A DNA stretch of 63,142 nucleotides, from contig NZ_JASJOM010000015.1 in NCBI RefSeq assembly GCF_030271255.1, forward strand, positions 1-63,142, given 5' to 3'. The notes under the pieces are model-generated. The model did no database searches and was not told the origin of the DNA. It saw only the letters and a program-made list of their open reading frames with translations. The translations under genes and the position numbers were made by a program. Shown here in pieces: positions 51,440 to 63,142 of the stretch. The stretch's first letter is position 1. Each line of letters begins with the position of its first letter. The stretch comes from Peribacillus folii. GTDB taxonomy: Bacteria > Bacillota > Bacilli > Bacillales > DSM-1321.

Positions 51440-52897
51440 TTAATATAAAATACTCTGTAGCCTCTGTTTAATTTTTTCCTTGCCCAATAACGATATCGCC
51501 TTAGGCAGATCCGGACCATGTGTTTGACCGGTAACGGCGGCCCGAATCGGCATGAATAATTTTTTTCCTTTGTGGCCCGTGCCTTTTTGGACCGCTTTAA
51601 TCGCCTTCTTGATTTCATCGGCATTAAACTCTTCCAGACCCTCGATCTCCTGAAGGAAAGCCTTCATGACCTCCGGCACCTGATCCTCAGCAAGCACTTC
51701 CTTCGCTTCCGCTTCGAACTCGACCTCATCTTTGAAAAACAGTTCGGATAGCTCCACGATTTCCGCTCCATAGCTCATCTGCTCTTGATAAAGGGATACA
51801 AGGCCATGTACCCATTCCTTCTCATCGGCCGTCATTGTTCCGGAAACCTTTCCCGCTTTGATCAAGTGGGGCAATGACAGGTCAACTGCCGAATCAACAT
51901 CAAGTTGCTTCACATATTGGTTATTCATCCACGTGAGCTTTTGCTTATCGAAAAGTGCAGGTGATTTGGACAATCGCTCTGCATCGAAAACATTAATGAA
52001 TTCTTCCTTCGTGAAGATCTCTTCCTCGCCGACCGGTGACCAGCCAAGTAGTGTGATGAAATTGAACAACGCCTCCGGTAAATAACCAAGTTCTTCATAT
52101 TGCTCAATGAATTGGATGATCGATTCATCCCGTTTACTTAGTTTCTTCCTGCTTTCATTCACGATCAATGTCATATGGCCGAAGATCGGCGGTTCCCAGC
52201 CAAATGCATCATAGATCATCATTTGCTTTGGCGTGTTGGAAATATGATCGTCGCCGCGAAGCACATGGGATATCTTCATCAAGTGATCATCGACAGCCAC
52301 CGCAAAGTTATACGTGGGGATGCCATCCTTTTTAACGATGACAAAATCTCCAAAACCATCCGTTTCAAACGAAACGTCATCCTTGACCATATCATTGAAG
52401 GTAAGGACCTCACCTGCAGGAACGGCAAAACGGATGCTCGGCTTTCTTCCTTCAGCCACCAATTTCGCTTGCTCCTCCTCGGTTAAATGCTTGCACTTTC
52501 CTGAATACTTTGGTGTTTCATTGCGCTCGACCTGCCCTTCGCGCTCTGCTTCGAGCTCCGCTTCCGTACAATAGCATTTATAAGCCAAGCCCTTATCCAA
52601 AAGCTCCTGATACAGCTCCTGATAGAGGTCATTCCTTTCAGACTGACGATATGGCCCATATTCGCCGCCGACATCCACACCCTCATCCCATTCGATGCCA
52701 AGCCATTTTAAATATTTAAGCTGGCTTTCCTCGCCGCCTTCAATATTTCTCTTTTGATCGGTATCTTCAATCCGGATGATGAATTTCCCGCCTTTGTTCC
52801 GTGCGTATAAATAATTGAATAAAGCCGTCCGTGCATTCCCTATATGTAAATGTCCAGTCGGACTCGGTGCATAGCGAACTCGAATATCGCTGCTCAT
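51440..52897 (-). CDS. gltX: glutamyl-tRNA synthetase
   Basis: 485 residues of class [21 protein letters not shown] holds the HIGH motif, and [12 protein letters not shown] the KMSKS equivalent. The bacillar enzyme charges both tRNA-Glu and tRNA-Gln, the latter then amidated by GatCAB. GGGAGG lies upstream of the ATG. It precedes the cysE T-box and probably reads through it. Confidence 0.98.
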   Translation of the reverse strand: MSSDIRVRYAPSPTGHLHIGNARTALFNYLYARNKGGKFIIRIEDTDQKRNIEGGEESQLKYLKWLGIEWDEGVDVGGEYGPYRQSERNDLYQELYQELLDKGLAYKCYCTEAELEAEREGQVERNETPKYSGKCKHLTEEEQAKLVAEGRKPSIRFAVPAGEVLTFNDMVKDDVSFETDGFGDFVIVKKDGIPTYNFAVAVDDHLMKISHVLRGDDHISNTPKQMMIYDAFGWEPPIFGHMTLIVNESRKKLSKRDESIIQFIEQYEELGYLPEALFNFITLLGWSPVGEEEIFTKEEFINVFDAERLSKSPALFDKQKLTWMNNQYVKQLDVDSAVDLSLPHLIKAGKVSGTMTADEKEWVHGLVSLYQEQMSYGAEIVELSELFFKDEVEFEAEAKEVLAEDQVPEVMKAFLQEIEGLEEFNADEIKKAIKAVQKGTGHKGKKLFMPIRAAVTGQTHGPDLPKAISLLGKEKIKQRLQSILY

Positions 52898-52987
52898 GAT
52901 ATAAATAGACCTCCCAGTCGTTCTTTTCTATTGTACATTTTAGCATTTATGGACGTTTGGATAAAGGCATCCACGCTAAAAATGAAT

Positions 52988-53467
52988 TCAATTCGATTTA
53001 ACCAATAGGACAACAGCCTGTGCTGCAATTCCTTCGCTTCTGCCCGTAAATCCAAGTTTCTCTGTAGTGGTCGCCTTTACATTGATCCTATCGACCGAGG
53101 TATCGAGAAGCTCCGCGATCCTGGCCCTTATATCCTCAATGTGCGGTGCCATTTTGGGGCTTTGAGCGATGATTGTACAGTCGGCATTGCCTAGTGAATA
53201 TCCTTCATTTTTTACGATTGCCCATACGTGGCGGAGCAGCTTTGCCGAATCGGCATCTTTAAATTCCGGATCGGTATCCGGGAAATGCTTACCGATATCC
53301 CCTGCTCCAATTGCCCCTAAGCAGGCATCGGCAACGGTATGCAAAAGAACATCCGCATCCGAATGGCCTAACAGCCCCTTCTCATGCGGAATCGTAATGC
53401 CGCCGATGATCAGTGGCCTCCCTTCAACAAGCTGATGAACGTCATATCCTTGTCCAATACGAAACAT
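52988..53467 (-). CDS. ispF: 2-C-methyl-D-erythritol 2,4-cyclodiphosphate synthase
   Basis: 159 residues. It forms the cyclic diphosphate in the MEP isoprenoid pathway. The metal and active-site motifs [20 protein letters not shown] (Asp and His) and [14 protein letters not shown] are intact, as is [17 protein letters not shown] near the end. The start at 53467 has GGGGATA upstream. It lies 14 bases after ispD. Confidence 0.97.
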   Translation of the reverse strand: MFRIGQGYDVHQLVEGRPLIIGGITIPHEKGLLGHSDADVLLHTVADACLGAIGAGDIGKHFPDTDPEFKDADSAKLLRHVWAIVKNEGYSLGNADCTIIAQSPKMAPHIEDIRARIAELLDTSVDRINVKATTTEKLGFTGRSEGIAAQAVVLLVKSN

Positions 53468-53481
53468 ATCAATATCCCCAA

Positions 53482-54186
<705 letters not shown>

Positions 54187-55290
54187 TTATAATGCTTTTT
54201 CTAATAGCTTCGGTTTGGCGAATATCATCCGGCCTGCAGATGTTTGCAGCACACTTGTGACAAGGACATCAATGCGTTTTCCGATATGATCGCGCCCTCC
54301 CTCGACCACGATCATCGTCCCATCGTCCAAATAGGCAATGCCTTGGTTCTGCTCTTTCCCATCCTTTATGACTTGAACATTCATCTCTTCACCCGGAAGG
54401 ACGACAGGCTTGACAGCGTTGGCAAGGTCATTGATGTTAAGGACCGCCACATTTTGAAACTCGCATACTTTATTTAAATTGAAATCGTTTGTAACGACCA
54501 TTCCACCTGATATTTTGGCAAGTTTGACAAGCTTGCTGTCCACTTCCTGTATGTCTTCAAAATCACCCTCGTACATTTCCACTTTGATCGGAAGGTCTTT
54601 CTGAATCCTGTTCAGGATATCCAGCCCCCGTCTGCCGCGATTCCTTTTCAAGGCATCTGATGAATCAGCGATATGCTGCAGCTCATTCAATACGAATTGA
54701 GGGATGACGATCGTGCCTTCCAGAAAGCCTGTCTGACAGATATCCGCAATCCTGCCGTCAATGATGACGCTTGTATCGAGAATCTTCAGCCGCTTGCTGT
54801 ACCCTTCCTCATCCTCACTTGCTTCACCATCTGCATTCTTCTTCTTATTATTTTTCGTAAATAAATTCAATAGCTCATCGCGTTTTTTAAAACCGACCTG
54901 GAAACCGAGATAACCAAACAAAAGCGTAAGGATGATCGGAACGACCGTATTTAAAATGGGAACACCGATGGCACTGAAGGCATAGCCGACCAAGAACGCC
55001 GCAAGCAGACCTACCAAAAGTCCGACACTGCCAAAAATGATGTCCGTAATCGGTATCTTAACGAGCTGCTCCTCCAGCCACTTCATAAAATAGATCACAT
55101 GATCTACTGCCCAAAAAGTAATAAGATAAAAGATAATGGCACCCAACAGTACACTTACATAAGGATTGTTTATTAAAGCAATATCATCTGCATGTAAAAC
55201 AACTAATAATTCAGGAATGAGTATCATACCAAGCGTTCCGCCAACTATTAAGAAGCATGCTTGTATAATGCGTTTTAACATCCCTTTCAC
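54187..55290 (-). CDS. yacL: PIN and TRAM domain membrane protein (YacL)
   Basis: 367 residues. Four hydrophobic segments occupy about residues 1-140. A PIN-type nuclease domain ([20 protein letters not shown], with [20 protein letters not shown] and [20 protein letters not shown]) follows, and a C-terminal TRAM-like RNA-binding domain ends the protein. The acidic residues of an active PIN site are present, but the substrate is unknown. A TTGACA promoter lies upstream, after disA. Confidence 0.93.
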   Translation of the reverse strand: MKGMLKRIIQACFLIVGGTLGMILIPELLVVLHADDIALINNPYVSVLLGAIIFYLITFWAVDHVIYFMKWLEEQLVKIPITDIIFGSVGLLVGLLAAFLVGYAFSAIGVPILNTVVPIILTLLFGYLGFQVGFKKRDELLNLFTKNNKKKNADGEASEDEEGYSKRLKILDTSVIIDGRIADICQTGFLEGTIVIPQFVLNELQHIADSSDALKRNRGRRGLDILNRIQKDLPIKVEMYEGDFEDIQEVDSKLVKLAKISGGMVVTNDFNLNKVCEFQNVAVLNINDLANAVKPVVLPGEEMNVQVIKDGKEQNQGIAYLDDGTMIVVEGGRDHIGKRIDVLVTSVLQTSAGRMIFAKPKLLEKAL

Positions 55291-55407
55291 CTCCCTCTAC
55301 TCATTATTGACCAATAAAATAAAATGAAACCTTCGAAAATTCGTTTTCGAAATTCACTTATCGATTCAGTGGATTTACATATATGACTCTTCTTTTTTCG
55401 TAATATT

Positions 55408-55436
55408 AGCCTAGCACCCTGGGTTTTGAGTGTCAA
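55408..55436 (-). promoter_or_regulatory. candidate yacL promoter
   Basis: On the minus strand a consensus -35 TTGACA (55431-55436), a 17-base spacer and TAGGCT (55408-55413) preceded by TGC, an extended -10. The -10 itself matches poorly. No terminator is evident after disA in this interval. Confidence 0.5.
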
Positions 55437-55491
55437 AAATAAGCGCCAACCAATTTCAAGCTGATGCCGGGAGATTTTTTTATGCTGTGCC

Positions 55492-56565
55492 TTACATCCT
55501 TCTATTTGTAACCAGCTGGTTCTTCAAAATGCGAAGACCTTCTTTAATTTTATTGGCTCGGACTTCCCCAATGCCTTCCACATCATCCAGGTCTTCAACC
55601 GACGCTTTGTTGACTTCGCTAAAGCTTTCGAATTGATTCACTAAATTTTCGATGATCAATACCGGCAAGCGCGGGATTTTATGGAGGATTCGATAGCCAC
55701 GGGGATGCACGGCCTCATCAAGGTGGATATATCCATGATAGCCCAGAACTTTAAGGAGGATGCTTTCATCCAGCTTCTCCTGCATTGCCAGTTCTTGAAG
55801 CCGAAATATAATTTCCTCGGGCTTTTCGTCATTTCGCGAGGTGTAATCCTTGATGAGCCATTTTCCCTCCGTTTCTATATCTGCCAGTATTTCATTCATT
55901 TGCAGACGGATCAGCCTTCCTTCCGTGCCAAGCTCATTAAGGTAGGTAAGCAGCTCGGCCTTGATCCTGAGTACCATTACATAGCGGTGAAACACCTGTA
56001 AAAGATCGGCATAAGTCACGATTTCCTCAAACTCGAGCGCTCCCAATACCGAAATGCTCTGCTGGAGGACCACCTTGTATTTTTCCAAGGTTTGAATGGC
56101 TAGATTGGCCTTGGCAAGGATGACTCCTATATCTTTGAGGGCATACCGGAAATTCCCCTGATATAACGTGATGACATTGCGCCGTTGCGAGATGGCGATG
56201 ACCAATGACTTGGTTTCCCTTGCGACGCGTTCCGCCGTCCGGTGCCGCATTCCCGTTTCAGTCGATGGTGTACTATTATCCGGCACCAATTGGGCATTGG
56301 CAAAAATGATCGTATCGGCTTTCTCATTTAAAATGATGGCCCCGTCCATCTTGGCCAGCTCATACAATGTACTCGGCGTACAGGAGCAGTTGATTTGAAA
56401 GCCGCCATCAACGATCATCCGCACCTTCTCATTATATCCCACGACGATCAAGCCGCCCGTGTTTGCCCTAAGCACATTTTCGATGCCCTCCCGAAGCGGG
56501 GTGCCAGGAGCCACGATTTGCAGAATTTCCAGCTTTGTTTTTTCATACCCTTTTTTATCTGTCAT
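55492..56565 (-). CDS. disA: DNA integrity scanning diadenylate cyclase DisA
   Basis: 357 residues (360 in B. subtilis). It makes c-di-AMP from two ATP and pauses at branched DNA, so reporting damage before sporulation. The DAC domain has MDGAIIL and [12 protein letters not shown], the DGA and RHR catalytic motifs. A helical linker precedes the HhH DNA-binding end ([20 protein letters not shown]). The start at 56565 has GGGGG upstream and lies two bases after radA. Confidence 0.97.
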   Translation of the reverse strand: MTDKKGYEKTKLEILQIVAPGTPLREGIENVLRANTGGLIVVGYNEKVRMIVDGGFQINCSCTPSTLYELAKMDGAIILNEKADTIIFANAQLVPDNSTPSTETGMRHRTAERVARETKSLVIAISQRRNVITLYQGNFRYALKDIGVILAKANLAIQTLEKYKVVLQQSISVLGALEFEEIVTYADLLQVFHRYVMVLRIKAELLTYLNELGTEGRLIRLQMNEILADIETEGKWLIKDYTSRNDEKPEEIIFRLQELAMQEKLDESILLKVLGYHGYIHLDEAVHPRGYRILHKIPRLPVLIIENLVNQFESFSEVNKASVEDLDDVEGIGEVRANKIKEGLRILKNQLVTNRRM

Positions 56566-56567
56566 GC

Positions 56568-57956
56568 TTAACCCCCTAACGAATGTTGAAGAGCCTCCGA
56601 AACAGATGAAACCCCGACAATCTTGATGCCTTTTGGCGCAGTCCATCCACCGATATTATTAGCGGGAATTATCACCCGGTTAAATCCTAGTTTTGCCGCT
56701 TCCTGAACTCTTTGTTCTATACGCGAAACCCTTCTCACTTCACCTGTGAGCCCCACCTCCCCAATGATGCAATCGGTTGGATTGGTTGGTTTATCACGGA
56801 AGCTCGAAGCGATGCTGATCGCGACAGCTAGATCGATTGCCGGCTCATCGAGCTTGACGCCGCCAGCCACCTTTAAATACGCATCCTGGTTTTGCAGCAG
56901 CAAGCCCACCCTTTTTTCCAGAACAGCCATGAGCAGCGAAACACGATTATGATCGATTCCTGTTGCCATCCTCCTTGGATTCCCAAAGCTAGTAGGCGAA
57001 ATCAATGCTTGAATTTCAACGAGCACCGGCCTCGTTCCTTCCATCGATGCAACGACGGTGGAACCTGACGCTCCCTGCGACCTTTCTTCAAGGAATATTT
57101 CCGAGGGATTGGCCACTTCTTCCAAGCCATGTTCCTTCATTTCAAAAATGCCCATCTCATTCGTCGAACCAAAGCGGTTTTTGACCGCACGGATGATTCG
57201 GTATGTATGGTGCCTCTCGCCTTCAAAATATAATACGGTGTCTACCATATGCTCAAGCAGGCGCGGGCCGGCAATCGCCCCTTCCTTCGTTACGTGCCCG
57301 ACAATAAAAATCGCCACCCCATTCGTCTTAGCGATGCGCATCAATGAGGCTGTGCATTCTCGCACTTGTGATACACTTCCTGGTGCAGATGTAACCTCAG
57401 AATGGTACACCGTTTGAATGGAATCGATAATGACCAAATCCGGTTTCACTTCTGTAATCGCCTGCTGGATATAGTCCATATCCGTTTCCGCATAGACATA
57501 AAGGTTTTCAGACATGGTGCCAAGCCGATCCGCTCTCAATTTGGTCTGCTTGACTGATTCTTCACCAGATATATACAGCACTTTTTTCTGCTTATGTGCC
57601 AATTGGGAGGATACTTGCAGGAGCAGTGTGGATTTCCCAATACCCGGATCGCCACCAATTAAAACTAGGGAACCCTGGACGATCCCGCCGCCAAGGGCAC
57701 GATTCAATTCCATTAAATCCGTCTTGATACGTGGTTCCTTTTCAGACTGAATGGTCGTTATCGGTGCAGCCTTTTCGCGTTCTCCCGATGTTCTGACCTC
57801 CGAGTGGGTAAAAGCGCCTTTCCTCGCAGGTTTCACGATTTCCGTTTCCTCGACCATCTTGTTCCACTCACCGCAGCCTGGGCATTTTCCCATCCATTTA
57901 GCAGATTCATATCCGCAGGACTGACACATGAACTTGGTTTTCTTCTTTACTGCCAT
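56568..57956 (-). CDS. radA: DNA repair protein RadA
   Basis: 462 residues. An N-terminal four-Cys zinc finger ([20 protein letters not shown]), a RecA-like ATPase with Walker [11 protein letters not shown] and the RadA-specific KNRFGSTNE, and a C-terminal Lon-protease-like domain are present. It drives branch migration in recombination and transformation. It follows clpC after a terminator hairpin and is nearly fused to disA. Confidence 0.97.
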   Translation of the reverse strand: MAVKKKTKFMCQSCGYESAKWMGKCPGCGEWNKMVEETEIVKPARKGAFTHSEVRTSGEREKAAPITTIQSEKEPRIKTDLMELNRALGGGIVQGSLVLIGGDPGIGKSTLLLQVSSQLAHKQKKVLYISGEESVKQTKLRADRLGTMSENLYVYAETDMDYIQQAITEVKPDLVIIDSIQTVYHSEVTSAPGSVSQVRECTASLMRIAKTNGVAIFIVGHVTKEGAIAGPRLLEHMVDTVLYFEGERHHTYRIIRAVKNRFGSTNEMGIFEMKEHGLEEVANPSEIFLEERSQGASGSTVVASMEGTRPVLVEIQALISPTSFGNPRRMATGIDHNRVSLLMAVLEKRVGLLLQNQDAYLKVAGGVKLDEPAIDLAVAISIASSFRDKPTNPTDCIIGEVGLTGEVRRVSRIEQRVQEAAKLGFNRVIIPANNIGGWTAPKGIKIVGVSSVSEALQHSLGG

Positions 57957-58095
57957 AATAACTCCTCTTCCTTTTTGAAAAATGCCTATAGTAAGGATAT
58001 TATATCTTTGTTTTATTTAATCCTTCTTAACATTAAGTTTTTTAAAAAAGCAACCTATATTCCCTGTTCTTTTATGCTCATTTCTACCTAGGGAT

Positions 58096-58136
58096 AAAAA
58101 ACAGAGGTACACGGCAAATATGTCTGCGTGTACCTC
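58096..58136 (-). terminator. terminator of clpC
   Basis: On the minus strand GAGGTACACG pairs perfectly with CGTGTACCTC around a 13-base loop and is followed by TG then T6. radA expression therefore needs read-through or its own promoter, which I could not place. Confidence 0.88.
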
Positions 58137-58153
58137 GGGGTTAGGAATTCTGG

Positions 58154-60595
58154 TTATTCACTTACATTGACAGGCTCTCCCTGGCGGATGGCAAATTCAT
58201 TATTCACAACATCCATCACGATCGTTTGCCCTTTTTTCACATTGCCTTTAAGCAGCTCTTCGGAAAGGTAATCTTCTACATGCTTTTGAAGCGCCCTGCG
58301 GATTGGTCTTGCCCCATATTCTGGATCGAAGCCTTCCGTAGCGATCTTTTCCCTGGCCGCGTCCGTCAGCTCCAAGTAGATTTCCTGCTCTTTCAAGCGA
58401 TTTGTCAGTTGATTGGACATTAAGGTCACGATCTGTTTTAAATGGTCCTTTTCCAGTGAGTGGAACACGATGGTTTCATCGATACGATTCAGGAATTCAG
58501 GACGGAATGCACGTTTAAGTTCCTCCATCACTTTCCCTTTCATATTCTTGTAATCCTGTCCGGTATCCTGGATATTGAACCCGACATACTTATCAATTTT
58601 TAATGCAGATGCACCGACATTCGAAGTCATGATCAAAATCGTATTCCTGAAATCGACAGTGCGTCCCTTCGAATCCGTCAGCCTCCCGTCTTCCAATACT
58701 TGCAGGAGGATATTGAAAACATCTGGATGCGCCTTCTCTATTTCATCAAGCAGAACGACGGAGTAAGGCTTCCTCCGGACTTTTTCAGTTAATTGTCCGC
58801 CCTCTTCGTATCCGACATACCCTGGAGGCGATCCAACCAAGCGTGAAGTCGAATGTTTCTCCATATACTCGGACATATCAATGCGGATCATGGCATCTTC
58901 ATCCCCGAAGATGGATTCAGCCAAAGCACGGGCGAGTTCGGTTTTACCGACCCCTGTAGGCCCTAGGAAGATGAATGAACCAATTGGACGTTTAGGGTCC
59001 TTCAAGCCTGCTCTTGCACGACGTACCGCTTTAGAAACGGCAAGGACTGCCTCCTCTTGCCCTATTACACGATCGTGGAGGATCGATTCCATATTAAGCA
59101 GTTTATCGGACTCCGTTTGGGCCAGTTTCGTAACAGGAACACCGGTCCAGCTGGATACGACGTGTGCAATATCATCGACCGTCACTTCACTGTTCTCTTG
59201 CCCTTGTTTTTCCTTCCAAGTCTTTTTCGTTTCTTCCAATTGTTCTCTTAAGCGCTGTTCCGTATCGCGAAGCGAAGCAGCCTTTTCGAATTCCTGGCTC
59301 TGAACGGAAGCATCCTTCTCCTTCCGGACATCATCCAGCTTGACTTCAAGTTCCTTTAAGTTTGGCGGCGTTGTATATGAGCGTAACCGGACCTTTGACC
59401 CTGCTTCATCAATCAGGTCAATCGCTTTATCCGGTAAAAAGCGATCGGAAATGTAACGATCGGATAACTTGACTGCTGCATCAATCGCCTCATCTGTGAT
59501 CGATACGCGGTGATGTGCTTCATAACGGTCACGCAGCCCCTTTAGGATCTGGATGGATTCTTCCGTCGTCGGTTCATCTACTTGGATCGGCTGGAAACGG
59601 CGTTCAAGCGCTGCATCCTTTTCGATATACTTACGGTACTCATCCAAAGTTGTCGCCCCGATACATTGCAATTCACCGCGGGCCAAGGATGGTTTAAGGA
59701 TATTCGAAGCATCGATGGCACCCTCTGCCCCGCCGGCACCTATCAATGTATGCAATTCATCGATAAATAGGATGATATTTCCAGCCTGGCGGATTTCATC
59801 CATTACCTTCTTCAATCTGTCTTCGAATTCACCGCGGTATTTCGTCCCTGCGACAACAGTACCCATATCGAGGGTCATCACGCGCTTATCACGCAGGATT
59901 TCAGGTACTTCATTATTGATGATCTGTTGGGCAAGACCTTCAGCGATGGCCGTTTTACCCACTCCAGGTTCACCAATCAAAACCGGGTTGTTTTTTGTAC
60001 GGCGACTCAATACTTCAATGACACGCTGAATTTCCTTGCTTCTGCCGATTACGGGATCCAGGCTTCCTTCCCGTGCAATAGCCGTTAAATCACGTGCAAG
60101 GCCATCCAGTGTCGGAGTGCTTGCATTGGAAGCTGCTGAGCCTTGATGGCCGCCTGATTCATTACTGCCCAAAAGCTGCAGTACTTGTTGACGTGCCTTG
60201 TTCAAGCTCACTCCGAGATTATTCAGCACCCGTGCTGCCACGCCTTCTCCTTCCCTTATCAGACCAAGCAGTACATGCTCAGTGCCAACATATGAATGAC
60301 CTAATTTTCTAGCTTCATCCATGGAAAGCTCAATGACCTTCTTGGCTCTTGGGGTATAATGAATCGTTTGGGCAGTATCCTGTCCGCGTCCTATTAAATT
60401 TTCCACTTCTTTTTGGATTTTTTCAGGTCCCAAACCAAGTGCATATAACGCTTTGGCTGCAATGCCGTCGCCTTCTCGCACCAAGCCAAGCAAGATATGT
60501 TCCGTGCCAATATTATTATGACCTAAACGAATTGCTTCTTCTTGCGCCAATGCTAATACTTTCTGGGCTCTTTCAGTAAAACGACCAAACATCAT
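58154..60595 (-). CDS. clpC: ClpC, ATP-dependent protease ATPase subunit
   Basis: 813 residues. The N-domain repeats occupy about 1-145, AAA-1 with [16 protein letters not shown], the coiled-coil M domain ([20 protein letters not shown]) that binds MecA and McsB, and AAA-2 with [14 protein letters not shown]. ClpC unfolds substrates for ClpP, including MecA-bound ComK and arginine-phosphorylated proteins. It is the fourth gene of the ctsR operon. Confidence 0.98.
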   Translation of the reverse strand: MMFGRFTERAQKVLALAQEEAIRLGHNNIGTEHILLGLVREGDGIAAKALYALGLGPEKIQKEVENLIGRGQDTAQTIHYTPRAKKVIELSMDEARKLGHSYVGTEHVLLGLIREGEGVAARVLNNLGVSLNKARQQVLQLLGSNESGGHQGSAASNASTPTLDGLARDLTAIAREGSLDPVIGRSKEIQRVIEVLSRRTKNNPVLIGEPGVGKTAIAEGLAQQIINNEVPEILRDKRVMTLDMGTVVAGTKYRGEFEDRLKKVMDEIRQAGNIILFIDELHTLIGAGGAEGAIDASNILKPSLARGELQCIGATTLDEYRKYIEKDAALERRFQPIQVDEPTTEESIQILKGLRDRYEAHHRVSITDEAIDAAVKLSDRYISDRFLPDKAIDLIDEAGSKVRLRSYTTPPNLKELEVKLDDVRKEKDASVQSQEFEKAASLRDTEQRLREQLEETKKTWKEKQGQENSEVTVDDIAHVVSSWTGVPVTKLAQTESDKLLNMESILHDRVIGQEEAVLAVSKAVRRARAGLKDPKRPIGSFIFLGPTGVGKTELARALAESIFGDEDAMIRIDMSEYMEKHSTSRLVGSPPGYVGYEEGGQLTEKVRRKPYSVVLLDEIEKAHPDVFNILLQVLEDGRLTDSKGRTVDFRNTILIMTSNVGASALKIDKYVGFNIQDTGQDYKNMKGKVMEELKRAFRPEFLNRIDETIVFHSLEKDHLKQIVTLMSNQLTNRLKEQEIYLELTDAAREKIATEGFDPEYGARPIRRALQKHVEDYLSEELLKGNVKKGQTIVMDVVNNEFAIRQGEPVNVSE

Positions 60596-60728
60596 AGGGA
60601 ATTCCTCCTTAAGAATTTTTCGTTTTGTTTTGAATAAAATTGCTGACGATCCTCTAAGTAAAGGCAGGGGACTTCTTTCCCTTACATCTATTACAGGAAT
60701 ATAGGTACTCGCTCCAAGGTCAAGGACC

Positions 60729-61805
60729 TCAAGAGGAGGAAGATTCCGTGAAATTCAAGCGTTCTCGAATGAGTGCGGCCCTGCGGATATCCCTTTCATG
60801 GGATTTTAAGGGCCCGCCTGCGTACTTTTGTAAAAACCCCGGCTGTGTCAAAATCATCAACTCGTTTAAAATGCTTTTGGAGATATTTTTTATATACCCC
60901 AAATCTATGCCCAGCCTCACATCGGAGATACAGGTAGCGGCTTCCTTCGTTTCAATGATGCGAGCATTGGATAGTATTCCGTATGAACGAAAAATCCGAT
61001 CCTCTAATTGTATGTGAGACGTCCTCACTAATGCATCCCTTGCTGACCGTTCCTGGGCAATGATTTGCTGGACAACACTTGTTAGATCTTCAACGATATC
61101 CCTTTCGGATTTACCAAGGGTAATTTGATTGGAGATTTGAAAGATATTCCCCAATGCCTGGCTGCCCTCCCCATATATCCCGCGGACCACCAGACCCAAT
61201 TGGTTGATCGCCGGTATGATTTGATTCATCTGCTGAGTCAGTACAAGACCCGGCAGATGCATCATGACCGAAGCCCTTAACCCTGTACCCACATTGGTTG
61301 GGCAACTGGTTAGGTAGCCCCTTTCTTCATCATATGCATAGTCTATGGATTCTTCAATCCAATCGTCAAGAAGATTTGCAATCTTTAAGGTTTCCTTCAG
61401 CTGTAGGCCCGACATCAAGCACTGGATGCGAAGATGATCCTCTTCGTTAATCATGATGCTTATTTCTTCGTTTTCCGAAAGAAGACAAGCACTTTTGGCT
61501 GGTACTTCCACTAAATTGGGGCTTATTAAATGTTTTTCGACCAGTACGCGCTTTTCCAGAGGCTGTAATTGATCAATTTCCAGTAGCTCCAATTTGCCGA
61601 TTTCGGGAGTGACTTCCTCTTCCATTCTTTTTTTCACCAATTCAATGATTTCGTTAGCTTCTTCGTTAGTAAAAGAAGTTGGAAAGGTGAAATCCTTGAA
61701 ATTACGGGCCAGGCGAATCCTGGAGCTCAGGACAATATCGATTTCGGGACCTTCTGCACTCATCCAGGAACTCAAGGCGTTTTCTACAAACTTTTCTAGG
61801 CTCAT
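60729..61805 (-). CDS. mcsB: McsB, protein arginine kinase
   Basis: 358 residues of the phosphagen-kinase fold. [16 protein letters not shown], the substrate loop region and [20 protein letters not shown] with the catalytic Cys are intact. McsB phosphorylates arginines, including those of CtsR, and marks proteins for ClpCP. It overlaps mcsA by four bases and needs McsA for activity. Confidence 0.97.
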   Translation of the reverse strand: MSLEKFVENALSSWMSAEGPEIDIVLSSRIRLARNFKDFTFPTSFTNEEANEIIELVKKRMEEEVTPEIGKLELLEIDQLQPLEKRVLVEKHLISPNLVEVPAKSACLLSENEEISIMINEEDHLRIQCLMSGLQLKETLKIANLLDDWIEESIDYAYDEERGYLTSCPTNVGTGLRASVMMHLPGLVLTQQMNQIIPAINQLGLVVRGIYGEGSQALGNIFQISNQITLGKSERDIVEDLTSVVQQIIAQERSARDALVRTSHIQLEDRIFRSYGILSNARIIETKEAATCISDVRLGIDLGYIKNISKSILNELMILTQPGFLQKYAGGPLKSHERDIRRAALIRERLNFTESSSS

Positions 61806-62353
61806 GACTCCTCGCCTCCCTCTTGTGCATCATACCTTTTTTCGAGGGAGCGGATTTTATCCCTGACCTCTGCCGCTTTTTCAAACTCCTCCTCATCAAT
61901 GAGACCCTTTAATACGTCTTTCAAATCGAGGATTTGCTTTCGGAGAAATATGGTGCCCCCAACCCTTTTTGGAATTTTGCCTATATGTGCTGTATTACCG
62001 CTGTGCACCCTCTTTAAAATCGGGTTTAATTGCTCATTGAACGTTCGGTAGCATTCCGCACAGCCGAACTTTCCGATATGGACAAATTCTTTATAGGATC
62101 GGTGACAATTCGGGCAACGCCTCTCTTCCGTTTTAGGAAATGCATTTGCCTTTGTCTGTTGAATATTCGACTCCATATTCAACAATCCTGCTAATAAATT
62201 ATTTATTGAAAAACCAGGGCCCACTGCATCCACGACCATTTCACCTTTTTCCTGAGCACATTTCTCGCAAATCATGATTTCAGTCTTTTTACCATTGATG
62301 ATTTTGGTGAAGTGTAGGGTAGCGGGCCTTTGATGACATTCTTGGCAAATCAT
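61802..62353 (-). CDS. mcsA: McsA, zinc-binding activator of McsB
   Basis: 183 residues with two zinc-binding CxxC pairs near the N-terminus ([20 protein letters not shown]) and two more in the middle ([17 protein letters not shown]). It ends in a UVR-like helical motif ([20 protein letters not shown]). It activates McsB and stabilises CtsR. It lies 27 bases after ctsR. Confidence 0.96.
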   Translation of the reverse strand: MICQECHQRPATLHFTKIINGKKTEIMICEKCAQEKGEMVVDAVGPGFSINNLLAGLLNMESNIQQTKANAFPKTEERRCPNCHRSYKEFVHIGKFGCAECYRTFNEQLNPILKRVHSGNTAHIGKIPKRVGGTIFLRKQILDLKDVLKGLIDEEEFEKAAEVRDKIRSLEKRYDAQEGGEES

Positions 62354-62380
62354 CCTTCATCACCTCTGCCATTTTCATTT

Positions 62381-62842
62381 TCATTTATATTTTAAAGTCG
62401 TAAGCATCGCAGTTATAATTCTTGCCCTAAGCTCATCACGGTCAGGAAGGTCTATATAAATCACCGACCTATCAATCACGCTTAACATGATTTTTGCTTC
62501 CCTTTCATTGATGACTTCTTCATTCATCAACCGTGTTATTACTCCTTCGGCCATTGATTGAGTGACCCTGGGACCTATGAGTGATAATAATTGATTGATA
62601 AGCTGCACGTAATCCTGTGACTCCACTTTCATGATCCGGATATAACCGCCGCCCCCACGCTTACTCTCTACCACATAGCCTCTTTCGATCGTAAACCTGG
62701 TATTGATCACGTAATTGATTTGAGAAGGAACACACTGAAATTTATCCGCTATTTCACTTCTTTTAATCTCCAAGATATCTTTTTGACTTATTTCCAGCAC
62801 TTGCTTTAAATAAGTTTCGATAACATCAGATATGTTTCTCAC
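62381..62842 (-). CDS. ctsR: CtsR, repressor of class III stress genes
   Basis: 153 residues with a winged helix-turn-helix (KFQCVPSQINYVINTRFTIE) and the glycine-rich thermosensing wing RGGGGYIRI. The C-terminal part (EREAKIMLSVIDRSVIYIDL) forms the dimer and McsB-contact region. It represses its own operon, clpP and other clp genes. It starts at a GTG (62842) four bases after GGAGGAGG. Confidence 0.97.
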   Translation of the reverse strand: MRNISDVIETYLKQVLEISQKDILEIKRSEIADKFQCVPSQINYVINTRFTIERGYVVESKRGGGGYIRIMKVESQDYVQLINQLLSLIGPRVTQSMAEGVITRLMNEEVINEREAKIMLSVIDRSVIYIDLPDRDELRARIITAMLTTLKYK

Positions 62843-62862
62843 TAAGCCTCCTCCAATCTGAC

Positions 62863-62879
62863 TTTGACTATATTTGACT
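62863..62879 (-). promoter_or_regulatory. CtsR operator
   Basis: The minus strand reads AGTCAAA TAT AGTCAAA, two perfect heptads with 3-base spacing, the canonical CtsR direct repeat. It begins three bases past the -10, so bound CtsR covers the transcription start. Confidence 0.95.
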
Positions 62880-62882
62880 ATT

Positions 62883-62910
62883 ATTATACAACGAAAAATG
62901 CATTTTGCAA
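62883..62910 (-). promoter_or_regulatory. sigma-A promoter of the ctsR operon
   Basis: On the minus strand -35 TTGCAA (62905-62910), a 16-base spacer and a perfect -10 TATAAT (62883-62888). Confidence 0.8.
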
Positions 62911-63103
62911 CCTAAACGCACTTTCTTTCCTTAATACCCATTTTCTCCAAATTATATGTAATTGCATACTCCGCTGGACACGAAAAATTAAATATCTTTC
63001 ATGTTTACCCTAATCCTTCGCACGGAAAACCTCAATTTGCCGCCTTAATTTCGTTCCAAATAATAAATATGGCAGATTCCCTGCGAAATATTGAATCATA
63101 ACG

Positions 63104-63136
63104 AAAAAAGATCAGCCGGAATGGCTGATCTTTTTT
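63104..63136. terminator. bidirectional terminator near the right edge
   Basis: GATCAGCC and GGCTGATC pair perfectly around GGAAT, with A6 before and T6 after. It can end transcription on either strand, so it isolates the ctsR operon from whatever lies to the right. Nothing else is identifiable in 62911-63103 apart from a GGGTAT box. Confidence 0.88.
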
Positions 63137-63142
63137 ATATGG

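Overview
The window is a chromosomal segment of a spore-forming member of the Bacillaceae (Bacillus sensu lato). Order and protein lengths follow the B. subtilis ctsR-to-rrn segment almost gene for gene. Spore markers are gerD, kbaA, pdaB, cwlD and sigH. A more exact genus (for example Peribacillus) cannot be fixed by eye. Nearly all genes lie on the minus strand, so transcription runs from high to low coordinates; only gerD, pdaB and a decayed transposase lie on the plus strand.

Read in the direction of transcription: 62.9-55.5 kb is the CtsR-controlled stress operon ctsR-mcsA-mcsB-clpC-radA-disA. 55.4-53.0 kb holds a PIN/TRAM membrane protein with ispD and ispF. 52.9-47.3 kb holds gltX, a cysteine T-box leader, cysE-cysS-mrnC-rlmB-rae1, then sigH. 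46.4-42.7 kb is rpmG-secE-nusG, rplK-rplA and rplJ-rplL (with an L10 leader and attenuator). 42.5-34.3 kb is an rsmC-like methyltransferase with rpoB and rpoC. 34.0-29.3 kb is the str operon (rplGB, rpsL, rpsG, fusA, tufA). 28.9-14.4 kb is the continuous S10-spc-alpha supercluster (rpsJ to rplQ), including secY, adk, infA and rpoA. 14.0-9.7 kb is ecfA1-ecfA2-ecfT-truA-rplM-rpsI.

Below 9.7 kb synteny breaks for about 4 kb. There is an ECF S component, a gene-free kilobase, an AT-rich GT4 glycosyltransferase with its own promoter and dyad, and an IS1182-like remnant. Synteny then resumes with ybaK, cwlD, salA, gerD (+), kbaA and pdaB (+), followed by a small unknown protein. The left edge carries the tandem P1/P2 promoters of an rRNA operon whose genes lie outside the window.

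The genes mostly serve one programme: making ribosomes and RNA polymerase (r-proteins, rpoA/B/C, nusG, tuf, fus, infA), charging tRNA (gltX, cysS), maturing RNA (truA, rlmB, mrnC, rae1), exporting protein (secY, secE), and controlling stress and sporulation. No undescribed multi-gene system is visible. The features most worth a second look are a decayed map gene between adk and infA, the accessory islet at 5.3-9.5 kb, a cluster of TTG/GTG starts on core genes, an unusual nusG ribosome-binding site, and several intercistronic RNA structures.
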